From assembly GCA_029959085.1 (NCBI GenBank), contig JARWIR010000017.1, positions 19,457,507-19,521,506 of the forward strand: 64,000 nt of DNA, in the 5' to 3' direction. The notes below the pieces were generated by a model. That model was not told where the DNA came from. It made no database searches and saw only the letters and a list, made by a program, of their open reading frames with translations. Below, piece by piece: positions 25,490 through 38,803 of this stretch. Numbering within the stretch: the stretch's first letter is position 1; each line of letters begins with the position of its first letter. Source of the DNA: Nemophila menziesii (taxonomy: Eukaryota > Streptophyta > Magnoliopsida > Boraginales > Hydrophyllaceae). Made by a program: the position numbers and the translations under genes.

Positions 25490-26138
25490 TACGAAATGGA
25501 AATGCACTAACTAATAAAGCATGTAAACAAAGGATGTCACCCAAGAGCACTTTCATTTAACGTTATTGAAGTTCAACGTGTTACCTCTAGTATTACTCGG
25601 CTTTTATGAGGTACATGATCTCCCCGTTACCAACATCCTCACCTCTGTGGTATGGCTTCAACCGATGATTGTTTACCATGAAATTACAGTTGTCAGTTAG
25701 ATTCTCTACTTCAATGCTACCATCAGGCGTAACTTTAGTAACAATGAACAAGCCCAACCATCTCGACCTCAACTTTCCCGGATAATTACTAAACCTCGAA
25801 TTGTACTTGAGGACCTTTTGTCCTACTTCAAAACTCTTCTTGTGAAGCCACTTATCATGTCATCTCTTGGTTTTACCCTTGTATAGCTTTGCATTCTTAT
25901 ACGCATGAAAGCGGAACTCATCAAGTTCATGCAATTGCATCATTCTTTGCTCACCGAATTAGTGTAGATCTAAGTTAAGCTCCTTTGTCGCTCAATAAGC
26001 ACCTAGTTTAAGTTCAAGTGGAAAATAACAAGTCTTACCGTAGAACATTTGATATGGAGATGAACCTGAGAACGTTTTGAATGTCGTTCGATAATCCCAT
26101 ACTGAATCATCTAACTTCATTGACCAATCTTTTATTGA
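25490..26138 (-). mobile_element. Athila-type gypsy integrase C-terminal fragment
   Basis: Read leftwards from about 26138, the frame gives DWSMKLDDSVWDYRTTFKT, then SPYQMFYGKTCYFPLEL, HELDEFRFHAYKNAKLYK and GKLRSRWLGLFIVTKV, with stops between segments. This is the end of the integrase core and its C-terminal extension in Athila elements. It is inactive and no LTR was located. Confidence 0.8.
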
Positions 26139-26818
26139 TTAAAATCTCAAAAATTTATTAATTTTGTCCATATTTTATAAGAAAATTGAATCATATTACA
26201 TTACCAAGACAATCATTAGAAAAGTAATGCTTTATACTGTACTTTTTCATAACATCCAACATATTCTCCATGTCGCAACATGATTTGATAAAATATAAAT
26301 TATTAATTTTTTTATTTTCTCAAACTCTTTGAATTATTAATGATCATTGTTCTAATAATTAACCTAGACAATTCCTAAACGCTAAAAGGTAGTCTACTTT
26401 TAAAAAATTGTCTAGGCAACCTCTGGTGATTTAGGCGACCTCAAGACAAACCCTAGCGATTGGCTACCTAAACTTTCTAAATTCCTTAAGATTGAAAAAA
26501 TTGATTGTTTAACCAAAAAAAAATACATAAACCTATTTCAGGAAAGAAAAGTAAACCCAACAAAATGTATTAACACAATAAATTAAACAAACAACCCGCT
26601 AAATAATGAAATATATTAATTATTTTTAACTTTATTTGTATCAATTATTAAATTTGTGAATTCATTTGTATTAAATTTATGAAGTAATATATAATTGTGA
26701 GAGTTTTTCAAAGAATATTTTCCAATTATTTCAAATCAATTGTGTAGATTAAAACAAATAGATAAACTAATAACATTAAATTTTGATTGAACAAAATTTA
26801 AAATCTTCTAGGGGAAAA
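26139..26818. other. AT-rich intergenic DNA
   Basis: At 26380-26465 a few GTCTAGGC, TTAGGCGAC and AGGCAACC words vaguely recall the CTAGGCG repeat seen at 6 and 42.8 kb. The rest holds nothing recognisable. Confidence 0.35.
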
Positions 26819-27005
26819 CGCCATGGTTGACCCGTCACGCCGCCATGGTTGACCCCTCTCCCTAGAACATAATGCTTTTTTTTTTTCCAATACATGAGAG
26901 AGCCACTTTGAATTTGGAGTCATTTTGACACCAATGAGATTTGATCCCAGGACCTTTTGGTCTCTGCAAAGTAACCTAACCACTAGGCCAACTATCGATC
27001 TCAAA
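26819..27005 (-). mobile_element. tRNA-derived SINE-like element
   Basis: On the minus strand GTTGGCCTAGTGGTTAGG fits an RNA polymerase III A box, and GGTCCTGGGATCAAATCTC fits a B box at normal tRNA spacing. A run of ten A (minus strand) follows further along. The segment CGCCATGGTTGACCC is repeated at the far end. No target duplication was found. Confidence 0.6.
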
Positions 27006-27431
27006 ATAATGCTTTTAGAGCACAGTTATTGATAAAGATTGTATTATTTGAAAACATGATTTTAGTCAAGGTCCAAAATTGCTCCCCGTTCAACTATGCA
27101 AAAAACATATAAAAAATGTGTGTACGACAATTGTACATCAATTGTACTAAATGCAATAGTTTGCTATTGTGATTTACAAACTATCAGCTTATTATGTATG
27201 TATACAAACAAACAAAACCAAACGAGTAAAGTACCTTATAAGAAAGTTAAATTTTTTCAAAAATCGAAGATTGTATATCTTGACAGTTATTTTAAACAAT
27301 TAGACAAAATTCAGTTTTCCAAGGAAACTTGAAATTATACAGACAACATCTAAAAATTCAGAAATGGAAACATCTCAATCTGAGTCAAACAAGGGATATT
27401 CTTTGTACAATTAATCACTTTTCATCTCAAT
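27006..27431. other. 3' flank of the isopropylmalate synthase gene
   Basis: AT-rich sequence downstream of the minus-strand gene. No other gene is seen. Confidence 0.4.
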
Positions 27432-27999
27432 CTACACCTCCACCATTTTAGTAACAGCATTATTGCTTACCATACTCAACATCTTGTTCAATGCACCAAC
27501 ATATGCTCTAACACTAGATATTACAATATCCATTGATGCTCCAGTTCCACTGTCATATTTGTAACATAAATATATGGTCACTCCAATTTATCTTCCAAAG
27601 TAAATTATAATGATTGTTACCTAAATGTTCGTTTAACAAGCTCTCCAGTCAATGCATGAGTTGCTGCATACCCATTTTGCCCTCCAATAACAACTCTTGT
27701 TGCCGCTATAGCATCAATTCCTTCTGTCACTGCGTTCATTGAATATTCAAGAAGATCTACAGGAACCTGTATATATATATGCACCAAAATATATATTTAT
27801 TATATATTTGCATCACATTATGATAAAATTAAGTTATCAAACCTGGACAATAATATCAACTGCCTTATAAGCTGCATCAACAGGTCCTGTTCCTACTGAA
27901 CAAGCAATATGCTCTTCACCATTAGCATCAAACATTTTAACAGTTGCTGTAGAAAGCCCAAGACTACCACAAGTAACCTGCATTTCATGTTCAGGTTTG

Positions 28000-28046
<47 letters not shown>

Positions 28047-30357
28047 AAATTTATATACAAACCTGAACATCTCCAAGTTTCCAAATAACCTGTGGTTGAA
28101 ACACTTCATCTGAAACCAATGCTATAAGGTCATCATCAGTAATACTCTGCAAAAAACAAAACAAGTCATAAGCTTTTCTTTACCTTTTTTCTCTCTTTAT
28201 AACACAAATAATGTATAACTTGCAAGTAGAATAGATAATATTCAGTCAAAATACTACTAGTTGAGTATAACACTCAAGGTTCATTATTTAATTTACCTTT
28301 TTATTTTCAGCTACGGCTTTAAATCGCCAAAAGAGATCTTCAAGTTGCTTTTCTTCAATGTCATAACCAAGCTAATAAATTAATCAAGAAAGAACTTAAT
28401 GTGATGGTAATCATAAACTTAATGTGACATATAAAATTTGAATTGTACCTCTATAAGCTTGTTTTTTAAAGCATGACGCCCACTGAAAATCAGTTGTATA
28501 AACAACACATTGTTATGACTCAGTGAAACCCAATATCAAGAAAAAAAAAAGAAAAAAAAAATTTATACCAAACCTTAATTTTCCAAGAACGATTCCAGAT
28601 TCATTAGATCTATGAAGCCCAATATCTTCAGGAGATATTATCTCATATGTTTCTTTATTCTTCAACATTCCATCCTATTAAAAAACATCAAAAATAATAG
28701 ATGTAAAGGCAAAAGAAAAATCTAACAGATTGAAAAAGTTTATACTTGATGAGAATTGAAAGGCCAGATTTGTATTACACCAACCTGATGGATACCACTT
28801 TCATGAGCAAAGGCATTAGCTCCTACAATGGCCTTGTGTGGCTGTACGTGGAGCCCACTATACTCTTCTACCTGATCAACATTGTTTTAAAATATTAAAT
28901 TTGAAGCTCATTATATACATATTATATAATACCATTATATTAATACCATTTTACTGGCAATGAATATGTGTTTTGTATTAATTCCTGTATATAGGCCTCC
29001 CATTATTTGATCCCCTCTACACTTTAAGGCCATTACAACCTGTACTTTCAAAAGAGCAAAGTTAGGAGTAAAATTAACAAAATAAGACCAAAGGAACAAA
29101 ATGTCACGAAAACACTAACCTCCTCTAATGAAGCATTACCAGCTCTTTCACCAATTCCATTAATGGTCACTTCTACTTGTCTAGCACCTGCACATGCACC
29201 CTGTATCAAATAACCCCTAGTGAGATTAAAATTTAAATTTTCAATAATTTTAATGGAATGATACAAACTTAAAATACTCACAGCTAAAGTGTTGGCAGTT
29301 GAAAGTCCAAGATCATTTTGACAGTGTGTTGAAATTATCACATTTTCAATCCCTGGGGTATTTGCTTTTATATCAGCAATTAGTTGCCCAAATTCACTAG
29401 GTATTGTATAACCAACAGTGTCTGGAATGTTAAGAGTTGTGGCCCCTGCTTTAATAACTTCTTCAAGAATATGATAAAGAAAATTCCTATCGGATCTGAA
29501 AGAATAAAGATAACACTACCTTGAGTTAACATTACGCGTAATTCAGGTATGTAATATTAGTAGTTAGTTATGTATAGAACATATAACCTAAGCCACTAGA
29601 AGAACTAAGAAGAAAGTGAAATGGGAGAATCTTTGTTATAGAATAATTGATAAAGCACGAGATGCTAGTATTTGGAATTAATTTAATACGGACTAAATAG
29701 ACTATAAAAGGTGTAAAACCTGCCAGCATCTTCGGGGCTAAATTCAACGTCTTCACAACCCAAGCTTCTAGCGTAAGCTACCATACTAGTAGCCTTTTCA
29801 ACTACTTGTTCAGGAGTCATTTTCAACTTATACTTCATATGAATCTCACTTGTTGCAATAAATGTATGAATCCTAGGACGTTTAGCTAATTTCACAGCCT
29901 CCCAGGACTTATCAATGTCTCGCTTATTGCACCTCGCGAGTCCACATATAGTGGGCACGTGTCCCTCCTCGGTGGCTGCATTTCCGACTTCAAGGGCAAT
30001 TAGTTTTACAGCTTCGAGGTCAGCTTCAGATGAAGCAGGAAAACCGGCTTCTATTATATCAACACCGAGCTTGGCAAGCTGTTTCGCAATATCAAGCTTT
30101 TGTTTGGTGGTCATGGTGGCGCCAGGAGATTGTTCGCCATCGCGGAGAGTGGTGTCGAAGACACGAACGTAGTTTGGGTCAGAGATTTGTGATGGGATGT
30201 AATCAGGACGACGTCGTACTGAGCAGCGGATGAGTGTGGTTTTGGTTTTGGGAAATGAAGGCCTAAAGGAAATATTGGGGGAAATGAAGGTGCGAACCGG
30301 GGAGGATTTGGTTGAGAAATGAGAGGAGATAGTAGGCTTGACGGATAGAGACGCCAT
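27432..30357 (-). CDS. IPMS: 2-isopropylmalate synthase, plastid
   Basis: Twelve exons give 601 residues. In transcription order they are 30357-29720, 29495-29282, 29200-29120, 29039-28947, 28871-28785, 28674-28574, 28482-28449, 28371-28297, 28146-28063, 27977-27843, 27766-27621 and 27549-27432. All junctions are GT-AG and in frame. The enzyme joins acetyl-CoA and 2-oxoisovalerate in the first committed step of leucine synthesis. Residues 1 to about 45 are Ser/Thr/Arg-rich with few acids, like a plastid transit peptide. [10 protein letters not shown] (67-76) and HCQND (270-274) supply catalytic and metal-binding residues. A full C-terminal LeuA regulatory domain begins near 470 ([15 protein letters not shown]) and continues to [10 protein letters not shown], which separates it from methylthioalkylmalate synthases that lack it. 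Leucine feedback is therefore expected. Confidence 0.96.
28002..28046. repeat. (TA)n(TG)n microsatellite in an IPMS intron
   Basis: The run of TA ending in GTGTGTGT lies in the intron between exons 9 and 10, very near the acceptor side of exon 10. Confidence 0.95.
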
Positions 30358-30422
30358 TTGTGGTGGTGGTGGCGGGTGGCGGCGGCGACTGTGTTGTTTA
30401 CAGAAAAATGAGAGCGAGATTA

Positions 30423-30432
30423 TTATAAACCT
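30423..30432 (-). promoter_or_regulatory. Possible TATA box of the IPMS gene
   Basis: TTTATAATAA on the minus strand lies about 65-75 bases upstream of the start codon, a usual distance for a short leader. The assignment is by position only. Confidence 0.4.
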
Positions 30433-30639
30433 AGGGGTTGAAACTTGAAACCAGGTTTAGGAATTACTAGTGTAGTTAATTTGACTTTGTATTTAGTAGT
30501 TATAGTGACCATGAACGGCACTGGTGTGGTACGTTTAAATTCAGGATGAGCTGGATGAAACGGATCATACCGTTAGCCGGTTAGGCTTTTCTTTTTATTG
30601 TCAAAATTAGCCGGTTAGGCTGATAGTACCATTTTAATA

Positions 30640-30845
30640 CTTTCTTTGTCCATATTTTTAAAAGAGGGGGGTTCAATATCGTTGTCTTTTTTTTATTATT
30701 AAGATATTTATTTTATCTTTTTCAATATTAATTTAATTAAATAGTAAAAAAGTATTGTAATGCATATTAATTAAGAATATTTGTATAAAAAAAGTAGTAA
30801 ATATTCTTTTTAATCTTTGTGTACCAAAAAGTAGACAAACAACCA
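30640..30845 (-). mobile_element. Degraded MITE of the family seen at 39.0-40.1 kb
   Basis: The reverse complement reads GTTTGTCTACTTTTTGGTAC followed by ACAAATATTCTTAATTAATAT, matching the interior of the element at 39829-40080. The ends are not intact. Confidence 0.5.
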
Positions 30846-30846
30846 T

Positions 30847-30960
30847 TTGCGATTAGCTCACTGGTCAAGGGCTTAGTTATCCAATCTAGTGGTGCGGGTT
30901 CGAACCGAGTCAACTTTACAAAAACTTTCCAAAATATACTACTTCAATATCATTCAGAAG
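30847..30960 (+). mobile_element. tRNA-like SINE head
   Basis: GCGATTAGCTCACTGGTCAAG fits an A box and GGTTCGAACC at about 30898-30907 is a perfect B-box core. Spacing and order match a tRNA-derived promoter. The flanks do not fold as an obvious acceptor stem, so a functional tRNA is unlikely. Confidence 0.5.
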
Positions 30961-31059
30961 TTTCGTAAATCATGGCAAGTTCTAACAGTAACATTCAATT
31001 TGGGTGTTTTCCAAAAGGAAATACTAGATTCGTGGGGATGGAACCTGGACCATTAGCCT

Positions 31060-31522
31060 TGTTGGGCTATTGGGCCTTAGGTTCATACTACCATCCCAAA
31101 GTTTTGTCTTTATTAAGTAAACGTTGTATGTTATATTAATACAACGTAAATCCAAAATGAAACATCATAACTTTTGGCAAGCCACCTTTTCATTTTCTAT
31201 AAATAGTTGGCCAACTAAACCATTTTCTTCATTCATTTTTCAAAACATTAAAATTATAAGAGAGAGATAGAAAGAAACAGTATTGTTGAGTTCGTTGAAA
31301 TTCTTAAGAATTCGTGTGTCAGTTTCTTTTGAATAGTTTTTCCGATGTATCCTGGAGGTTGAAGCCAGCAAACGTAAGACACAAGTATGTGGCCTAAATA
31401 CCTTAAAGACATTGGATCCAATCCGAGCCTCGACAAGTAAAGTTATTTATTTATTTACTTTTATTTTATTTCGGCATTAGTTTCTACATTGTTTTACTGG
31501 TTTATACAAATAAAACACAACA
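31060..31522 (+). mobile_element. Copia-type LTR (solo or orphaned), 463 bp
   Basis: The segment starts TGTTGGGCTATTGG and ends AAAACACAACA, giving TGTTG...CAACA termini. A TATA box (CTATAAATA) lies at about 31197-31205. The flanking 5-mers AGCCT and GTCAA do not match, so one side was rearranged. The 3' edge directly abuts LINE ORF1 sequence. A diverged copy lies inverted at 22.1-22.5 kb. Confidence 0.6.
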
Positions 31523-34500
31523 GTCAACACTTTCAAACTCACTATTGAAGATGCTGAGGAGGCTGGGAGATTATGGTTCCTTAGACCATGTCTTGTCTAG
31601 TCCATGCATGTTTTACTATGCAAGTGGGAGAATGAAATGGAGTTCAATCAGTTGGATCTAATCAACTCATATGCATGGGTAAGAATATATGGTTTGGCGA
31701 GGTCACAAAACACAATCGATACAATTGAAACGTTTGGGAACTACATCGGTAGCATTGAAGAAATTGATTTCCCAGCAAATGATGAGGTGACAATCAATTT
31801 TCTGAGATTAGAGTCAAGTTTAACTCTTTGGAAGCAATCAAAACTGGCGTCTTCGTTGAACAGAAAGTTGGAGCTGCGTGGGTGGCATTTAGGTACGAGA
31901 ACTTAGGACTATTTTTCTATAACTGTGGATACCTTGGGCATAATAAAGGAGCATGCTTGGTGGGCATGGTATGCCCTGAATGAGCGATGATTAGTACAGA
32001 TTTTTTAACTGGAATACGGAGACACCCATCAGAAGTGATGACAAAATGTTTCACAATATTAGGAGGAGGGATCGATGGGGCGTTTTCGATGAAGTGATAA
32101 GGTTTTACCCATTTAGGAGAAAAATCATAATGATAGCGACGATGAAAATGATGATTTTGGTGGGAAAGATCATGTTATTATAGGAATCAACTTGGGAGCT
32201 TCTTCAAGTCAAGCTATCAACAAGGGTAACAAGGAAGGAAGTTGCGCAAATCCAAAGGAGCGTACAGAATCTACCAAAAGGAAGAGAGAAAATACAATAG
32301 CGTTTATGGAGCTCATGAACTCTTCAAACCCGGAAAATGAAGTTGTTGAAGTGAACAAAAACAATTATCCAGTTCTATTTGGTATTCTGAAAAAAATGGG
32401 AGATTTTGGTTACTCTATGATCATTAGACACCAAACTGTTAATGAAATTCTAATGGCAAGAGAAGCGGAGGTAGAGAACTTTTACGGAACTGCTTTATTC
32501 AATGACGAAAATGAAGACAATCAAGCTCAGAGGGTTGGACTCGATAGCGTGTTCAGGGGGCTTATAATAAGGGAGGGGTGGTTATTCGTGACATTACTCA
32601 TGATAAGATTCAATCTCATGGTGAAAAGGTACTTGGAGACTTAAACCTGGGTTTCAATATGAATGTTAATGTAGATAAGGTGGACAACATGAAGGGTAGC
32701 GCGAAGTTGTTGGACAAGGGAGAAGCTTTCATAGTGGAGAATGATGATTTCATCGAAGACTTTGAGCCTGATGATATATCTTCTAACTCACAATCTATTC
32801 ACATTAGCCACCACATTTGCCAAGAGGAGGAGGTTGAAAAAAGGAGCTATAGAAGTACTCCAAGAATGAGGATTAATAGTAATATAGATAAATTCACTTG
32901 GCCAGGGGATTTGAAGAGAAAAATAGCACCGAGTGGGGTACAACAAAACCCCAAAATGAAAAAGATTTGCCTTGAAGATGTGAACAATTTAGGGAAAAGA
33001 ATCGCTGAAGCTAGGAATTTCTTGGATGATTTGCTTGTTAGTTACATAGAAATCAAAGATCAATTTGTGGAGTATGAGTTTATGAATGTTTGTGGACCAA
33101 ACGAGGTGGTAGAAAATGGTATGGAGAATGAACAATACTACTACTGTAGCGCTAATAACTGTGATGGACATCTTAGGGGTGGTGATATTTTGAGTGAGAA
33201 TTCGGAGGATGATGGAAGTATCCAGGCCTCGCCAATGAAGGAAACCTTCATTCATAACAAATTTATGGGTGACGGCCAGCCCGGCGTGAAAGCGGCCGGG
33301 AATGATGGATAATATTATGGTGTGGAATTTTTAGGGAGAGAGGGTACTTGTGACAAGAAAATTAGTAAAGTCCCTGAATTCGAAGTTTGATATTTCCTTT
33401 CTATGCCTTTTGGAAACTAGAATCAAAAGTAGTGATGTGAGATCGTGTAGTTTTTTAAGTCCTTTCAGTAATAAATTTGTAGGGAACCAGGGAGGAAGAG
33501 CTCATAGGTCCGGGGGCATTACTCTTGCTTGGAAGGACCATCTTAATATTAAAATAGTTGTATCGTATTCACACTATGTTATTTGTCATGTTATGGAATC
33601 AAATGCTATTTCTTGGTATATTATTGTCATTCATGCGCCTAATGAGATCAACAAATGCAGAAAGATCTTTAATAATATTTCAAATTGGGTAAGTAATATT
33701 CAAAAACCGACACTTATCACTGGCGATTTAAATGAGATAGTCAGAGCTTCGGAGAAGCAAGGTAAATTACAACCCAATCTTGAAAGAATGCTAAATTTCA
33801 ATGAGTTTATTAATTCCAATAACTTAATTGATATCACGACGAAAGGATGTTTCTTTACCTGGACTAATAAAAGGGAAGGATCAGATAATATTAAAGATAG
33901 ATTAGATAGATGTATATCCCTCGCAGAATGGTATTATCTTTTTTTCCGAAACAATTATTAAGGTTCTACCACCAATCGGTTCAGACCATTCACCAATGAT
34001 CATACAAAGATCCAATAAAATGAAGAAGAATACTAAATAATTTATGTTCGAGTCAAGATGGCTTGAGAACATGGAATGTAAAGAGGTAGTTAATCAAACA
34101 TGGAATAATTACAGGAATTTGGACAATATTAAGAATTTTATTATTAAAAGAGATGCGACGTGTTTAGCACTCTCGGGATGGAGTAGGGAGAAATTTTGTA
34201 ATGCTAGAAATCTACTTAATAAATAGCAAGGTATTTTGGAGAAATTACAAGATGGGGAGCCAACTTGTGAAAATCAAGAATTAGAGAAAAAAATAAAAGA
34301 AGAATTGGAGGAGTAATAGAAACAAGAGGAAGCTTATTGGACAGATCGAGCATGTGATATATGGATAAAAAAAGGCGGCATAAACACAAAATATTTCTTT
34401 GCAAAGACATCAATGCGACGCAATATTAACCGGATCAACGAACTTAAAGATAATAACGGCAATTGGATAGATGATCCAAAAGAAGTGAAAGAATTAATTC

Positions 34501-34591
34501 AAGGGTATTTTTGTAACATATTCAAAGGTGATAGGGTCAAGAACATTGAAAGTGTTGCAAATCATACACCATGTAAAGTAGATGAAGAAAT

Positions 34592-35387
34592 TGTAGGAAA
34601 AATAATAATATCACTGGTTTTAAAAATAGAGAAATGGAGTTCCAAAAGAAAAACAAAAGATAATTTTCAATTAAAGTAACACTGCACTATTACAATAAAT
34701 TGAAAATAACGAAAACTTACACGGAATAAAGAAAAGATTACACGGTATATAATTTGCGTTAAAAAGATATTCCGGTCATGCCGGTTATCTCTAACAAATT
34801 CTACTCTAAATTATATCAGAAATTTGAGAGAGAAGTAGAGTAGTCTTTTCTGGTTCTTAGTTTTCGTCTACAAACTATTCTATATTCAATTCTCTATAGA
34901 ACAACTTTTTTCTATTCTCTCTAGGATGATTTTTCCATTCTCTCTAGAATATTTTCTTTTCTCTTCTATAGAAATGAAAGTGATAAAGTCACTATTTATA
35001 GAATATATGGCAAGAAAACCATATATTTATAAAGTCACTATTTATAAAAACCATCACTTAAATGCCTATTCAATGGTCATTAAAGCTAGCCGTTTTTTTT
35101 TTCCACCAAGTCTTGTAACTCATGAAACCGCCGAATTAAATAGCCATAAATCTTTGTCGGTTTTTATTTTATTCTCCATTTTCTAGATGAAACTTTTAAC
35201 ACATAAAAAGTTTTCCTACTTTTCCAAAGAGAAAGAAAGAATAAATAAAATAAAATTCTTCAATTCCAACAATTTCTTCTCCAATTTTAGAGTGGGACTA
35301 TTAGAACACAAATAGTTTTTTCCCACTTCTCCCAAGAGCATGAAAGAATTAATTAATTAAATTATTATTCATTTAATAATTCCAACA
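34592..35387 (+). mobile_element. Solo LTR, 796 bp, inserted in LINE B
   Basis: Termini are TGTAGGA and TCCAACA. GAAAT occurs on both sides (34587-34591 and 35388-35392), a 5-bp target duplication typical of LTR elements. The interrupted LINE reading frame resumes exactly after the duplication (VDEE before, then NYKLVRTPD), matching the uninterrupted LINE A. The interior is AT-rich without coding, and has many CTCTCTAGAATA-like words. Confidence 0.92.
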
Positions 35388-38173
35388 GAAATGAATTATA
35401 AATTGGTGAGAACCCCAGATTTAGAAGAAAATAAGATGGCAGTGTTTTCTATGTCAGGATCCAAAGCACCGGGACTCGATGGTCTGCCGGTAACTTCTAT
35501 CAAGAGATTTGGGACATTATTAAATTAGATATTCAGAGAATGATCATTGATTTTTTTAGAATAACACTCCTCTCGAAAAAAATCAACGATACTATTATCA
35601 CGCTAATTCCGAAAGGTAAGTCACAAGAATCTGTTATGGATTTTAGACCAGTCTCATGCATAAATTTTATCTATAAAATCATTACGAAAATCATGGCTCT
35701 TAGATTACAACCAATGATGAACGATATTATTTCACCAACTCAATCGGCTTTCATTAAAGGTATAAGTATTCAGTACAATATTTTAATAGCTCAAGAAATG
35801 GCGTACTTTATCAAAAATAAGAGAAAGTCAAACAAACACTATGGAGCAGTCAAAATTGATATGGCCAAAGCATACGATCAAGTCAATTGGGACTTCCTTA
35901 TGGTGATTTTAAATAAATTGGGTTTCTCAGAGAAATGGATCAAATTAGTATATAATTGTATTTCTTCGGCTTCGTATCAAGTCAAGGTGAATGGAGAAAG
36001 ACTTAAAAAATTTAAACCGGAAAGAGGTATCCGTCAAGGCGATCCATTATCTCCACTCCTTTTCTCTTTTCTAACAGAAGGCCTTATTGGACTCATTAGT
36101 TACGAATGTCGGGGAGGTAATATTAGAGGTATATCACTTGCTAGAGCGGCACCAAGACTTACTCACCTTTTGTTTGCTGATGATGCACTTTTCTAAGGCG
36201 ATTAATAATACAGAAGTTGAGGCTTTCTCAAGGGTATTAGATCTATATTGTAATGCTTCTAGTCAAAAAATTAATTTCAATAAATCATCTATTATGTTTA
36301 GCAAAGGATATCCGGAAGAGAAGACACAAGAAGTAGCAAATAGCCTTAACATTAAGTCATCTAGCGACTTCGGTAAATACTTGGGAATTCCGTTCACTTT
36401 AAAAAGATCAAAATGTGAGAATCTTGCATACATAAGAGACAAATTATTGAGCAAATCAGCAAATTGGGTGGCTAAACTATTATCTAATGGGGAAAGAAAT
36501 TCTAATTAAGGCAGTTCTACAAGCAATCTCAAACTACGGCATGTTAATTTTTGAATTTCCGGTTGCTACTTGCAAAGATATGAGCAGTCTTATTGCGAAA
36601 TGTGGAATTCGGGCAGCAAAAAAAGGATTCACTAGTTAGCTTGTAAAAAAAATGCTAGATCAAAAAATGTGGGTGGTATTGGTTTTAGATATTTCCTGAA
36701 AATGAATTTGGCCATGCTGGCTAATCAAGCTTGGAGATTATTGCATAATCCGAACTCCTTGGTATCACCAAGTGTTAAAAGGAATTTATTTTCCCACAAC
36801 AGACATGTGGAATGCAAAATTAAAAAATAAAAGGTCGTGGAGTTGGGCAAGTATTTTTAAAGGGTTAAAATTTATAAAAAATAAATGTTTGTGCCGATAG
36901 GTAATGAAATGAAACTTTATATATGGGATGATCTTGGATTAGGAAAGTATACAGACTCGAAAAACTAGTTGGTACCAAAATATCTAGGGTAGCTGATTGT
37001 TCCAATAATGAAATGACAAATTGGAATTTTGAAACGTTAAACAAAATATGTACCAGTAGAGACTTAATGGAGATCAGGAAAATCCCGATCATGCAAATAG
37101 ATAAGGAAGATTATATTATATGGACGGCAACTAAGGATGGTAAATATTTTAACTAAATCGGGGTATCATCGACTGGTACAAATTGATGAAGATGAAATGG
37201 GGCAATCGTCTAATGATGGCGAATCAAATAACAAGAAACTTTATAAATTAATATGGAATTCAAATGTCCCTCTAAAGGTCAGGAACTTTGCATGGAAAAT
37301 TCATAATAATTCTATTCTAACTAAGAAGAATTTTAAAAAGAGGAAATGTTTTGAAGATGATACATGTGAATGGTGCAAAAATGGAGCGGGGTCTATTGAA
37401 CATATCTTTCTAAAATTTCCTTTCAGTAAAGGAGTATGGGCGAATTCTCAACTGCAATTCAGAATAGATGAAAACAATAATGATAAAATTGGCGATTGGA
37501 CGACTGGCATCATTGAAAGTTATTCGAAAAAGGGATGGGGATCAAAGATTGGTAACCGCAATCGTACTACTTACTATATGGAACATGTGGAAAGCTAGGA
37601 TGAAAAGTTTCTATCAAAAATAAAAGTGGGTTATAAAAGACATTTTAGAAAAAACAAATTTTTATATTAGACCTCTATTTGGTGAGGATGGAAAGGAGTA
37701 TCAAAGGAAGGTTAAACGTTGGGAAACGGATCCGATATTGAGGCAGACGATAACCCGATCGTGAATGATGAAACTGATAATATCTGGATTTGTGACTCTT
37801 CCAATGTTAATAGCTGGGATCCAACCAGTATGGTTTCACTAGCAGTTAATAAGGAGGCGAAGTTAAAAAGATAATTAATAAAAGAGCAAGAATAAACATA
37901 AGCGTGGAAGGAGAAGCGTGGGGCGTTCTGCTGGTCATGAGATCCGCAGCGGATCTCGGTTTAAGAGCAGTTCTTTCTACTTGGACAACCTTGAGGTCGT
38001 TCAAGGTATTAATTAACGACTAGGGGTCGACTGGAGAATTCGCCTCATGATCACGGAAGTATGGAGATGGATAGGACGATTCCCAGATTGGAAGGTCACT
38101 CATATCATAAGGGAACATAATGGAGTTGCGGACATCCTAGCTAAATGTGTTAGAAATAACGTGGACATATCAA

Positions 38174-38803
38174 CAGGGGCAGAGCCAGGATTTTTTGTTA
38201 GGGGAGGCTAAGGGGGTTCGGGGGCAACGCCCCCGAAAAAATTATTTTGCCGTATTTGCACGATAAATCTACATATTATGCAAAAATTGCTAGATAGATC
38301 CTTATATAATGCTAACATGTACTATAAGTCCCTATATTGTGCAAAGATTACAATATAAGTCTGGATATTATTTTTTTAAATTAATAATCTGATAAATTTC
38401 TTTTTTTTTATACAAAAGAACATACATTTTGTTGTAAAAAAACAAAAAGTCCTATAAATAAAATAATTTAAAGTCTAATAAAATAAATTTTAAAATTTAG
38501 TGGACCAAATGAAATTTTTTAAAACATTTAAAAGTTAATTACAAAAAAAAATCTATGAAAAAAAATTAAAACGAAATAAGAAATTGAATATTTAATGGTA
38601 TTTACGTTCCAATTTCGTCAATAAATTTTATTATTTGATAGAATTCATCTCTAAACTTTAAGTTAGTGAGGGCTAATTATATGCTATAATTTTTTAGTTA
38701 TAATTTTATCTATTTAAAAAGAAAAAACAGCTTAAATTATAGTGGGTTGGATAGGATGGGGTGGGCTGCAGCCCACCTCAGCCGACCCCTACCTCCGCCT
38801 CTG
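38174..38803. mobile_element. hAT-type MITE, 630 bp, in the LINE B 3' region
   Basis: Ends are CAGGGGCAGAGCCAGG at the left and, as reverse complement, CAGAGGCGGAGGTAGG at the right, the common Ac-like hAT terminus. CATATCAA flanks both sides (38166-38173 and 38804-38811), a perfect 8-bp duplication. The interior has no coding capacity. Near the left end GGGGGCAACGCCCCCG forms a small hairpin. Confidence 0.93.

Noticed and set aside
26930..27000. tRNA gene on the minus strand
   Set aside because: Promoter boxes fit but the cloverleaf does not close. It continues into non-tRNA sequence as a SINE would.
30847..30915. Functional tRNA gene
   Set aside because: A and B boxes are present but no acceptor or anticodon stem pairs convincingly, so a SINE head fits better.
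31055..31527. Target-site duplication around the LTR at 31060-31522
   Set aside because: The flanking 5-mers AGCCT and GTCAA do not match.
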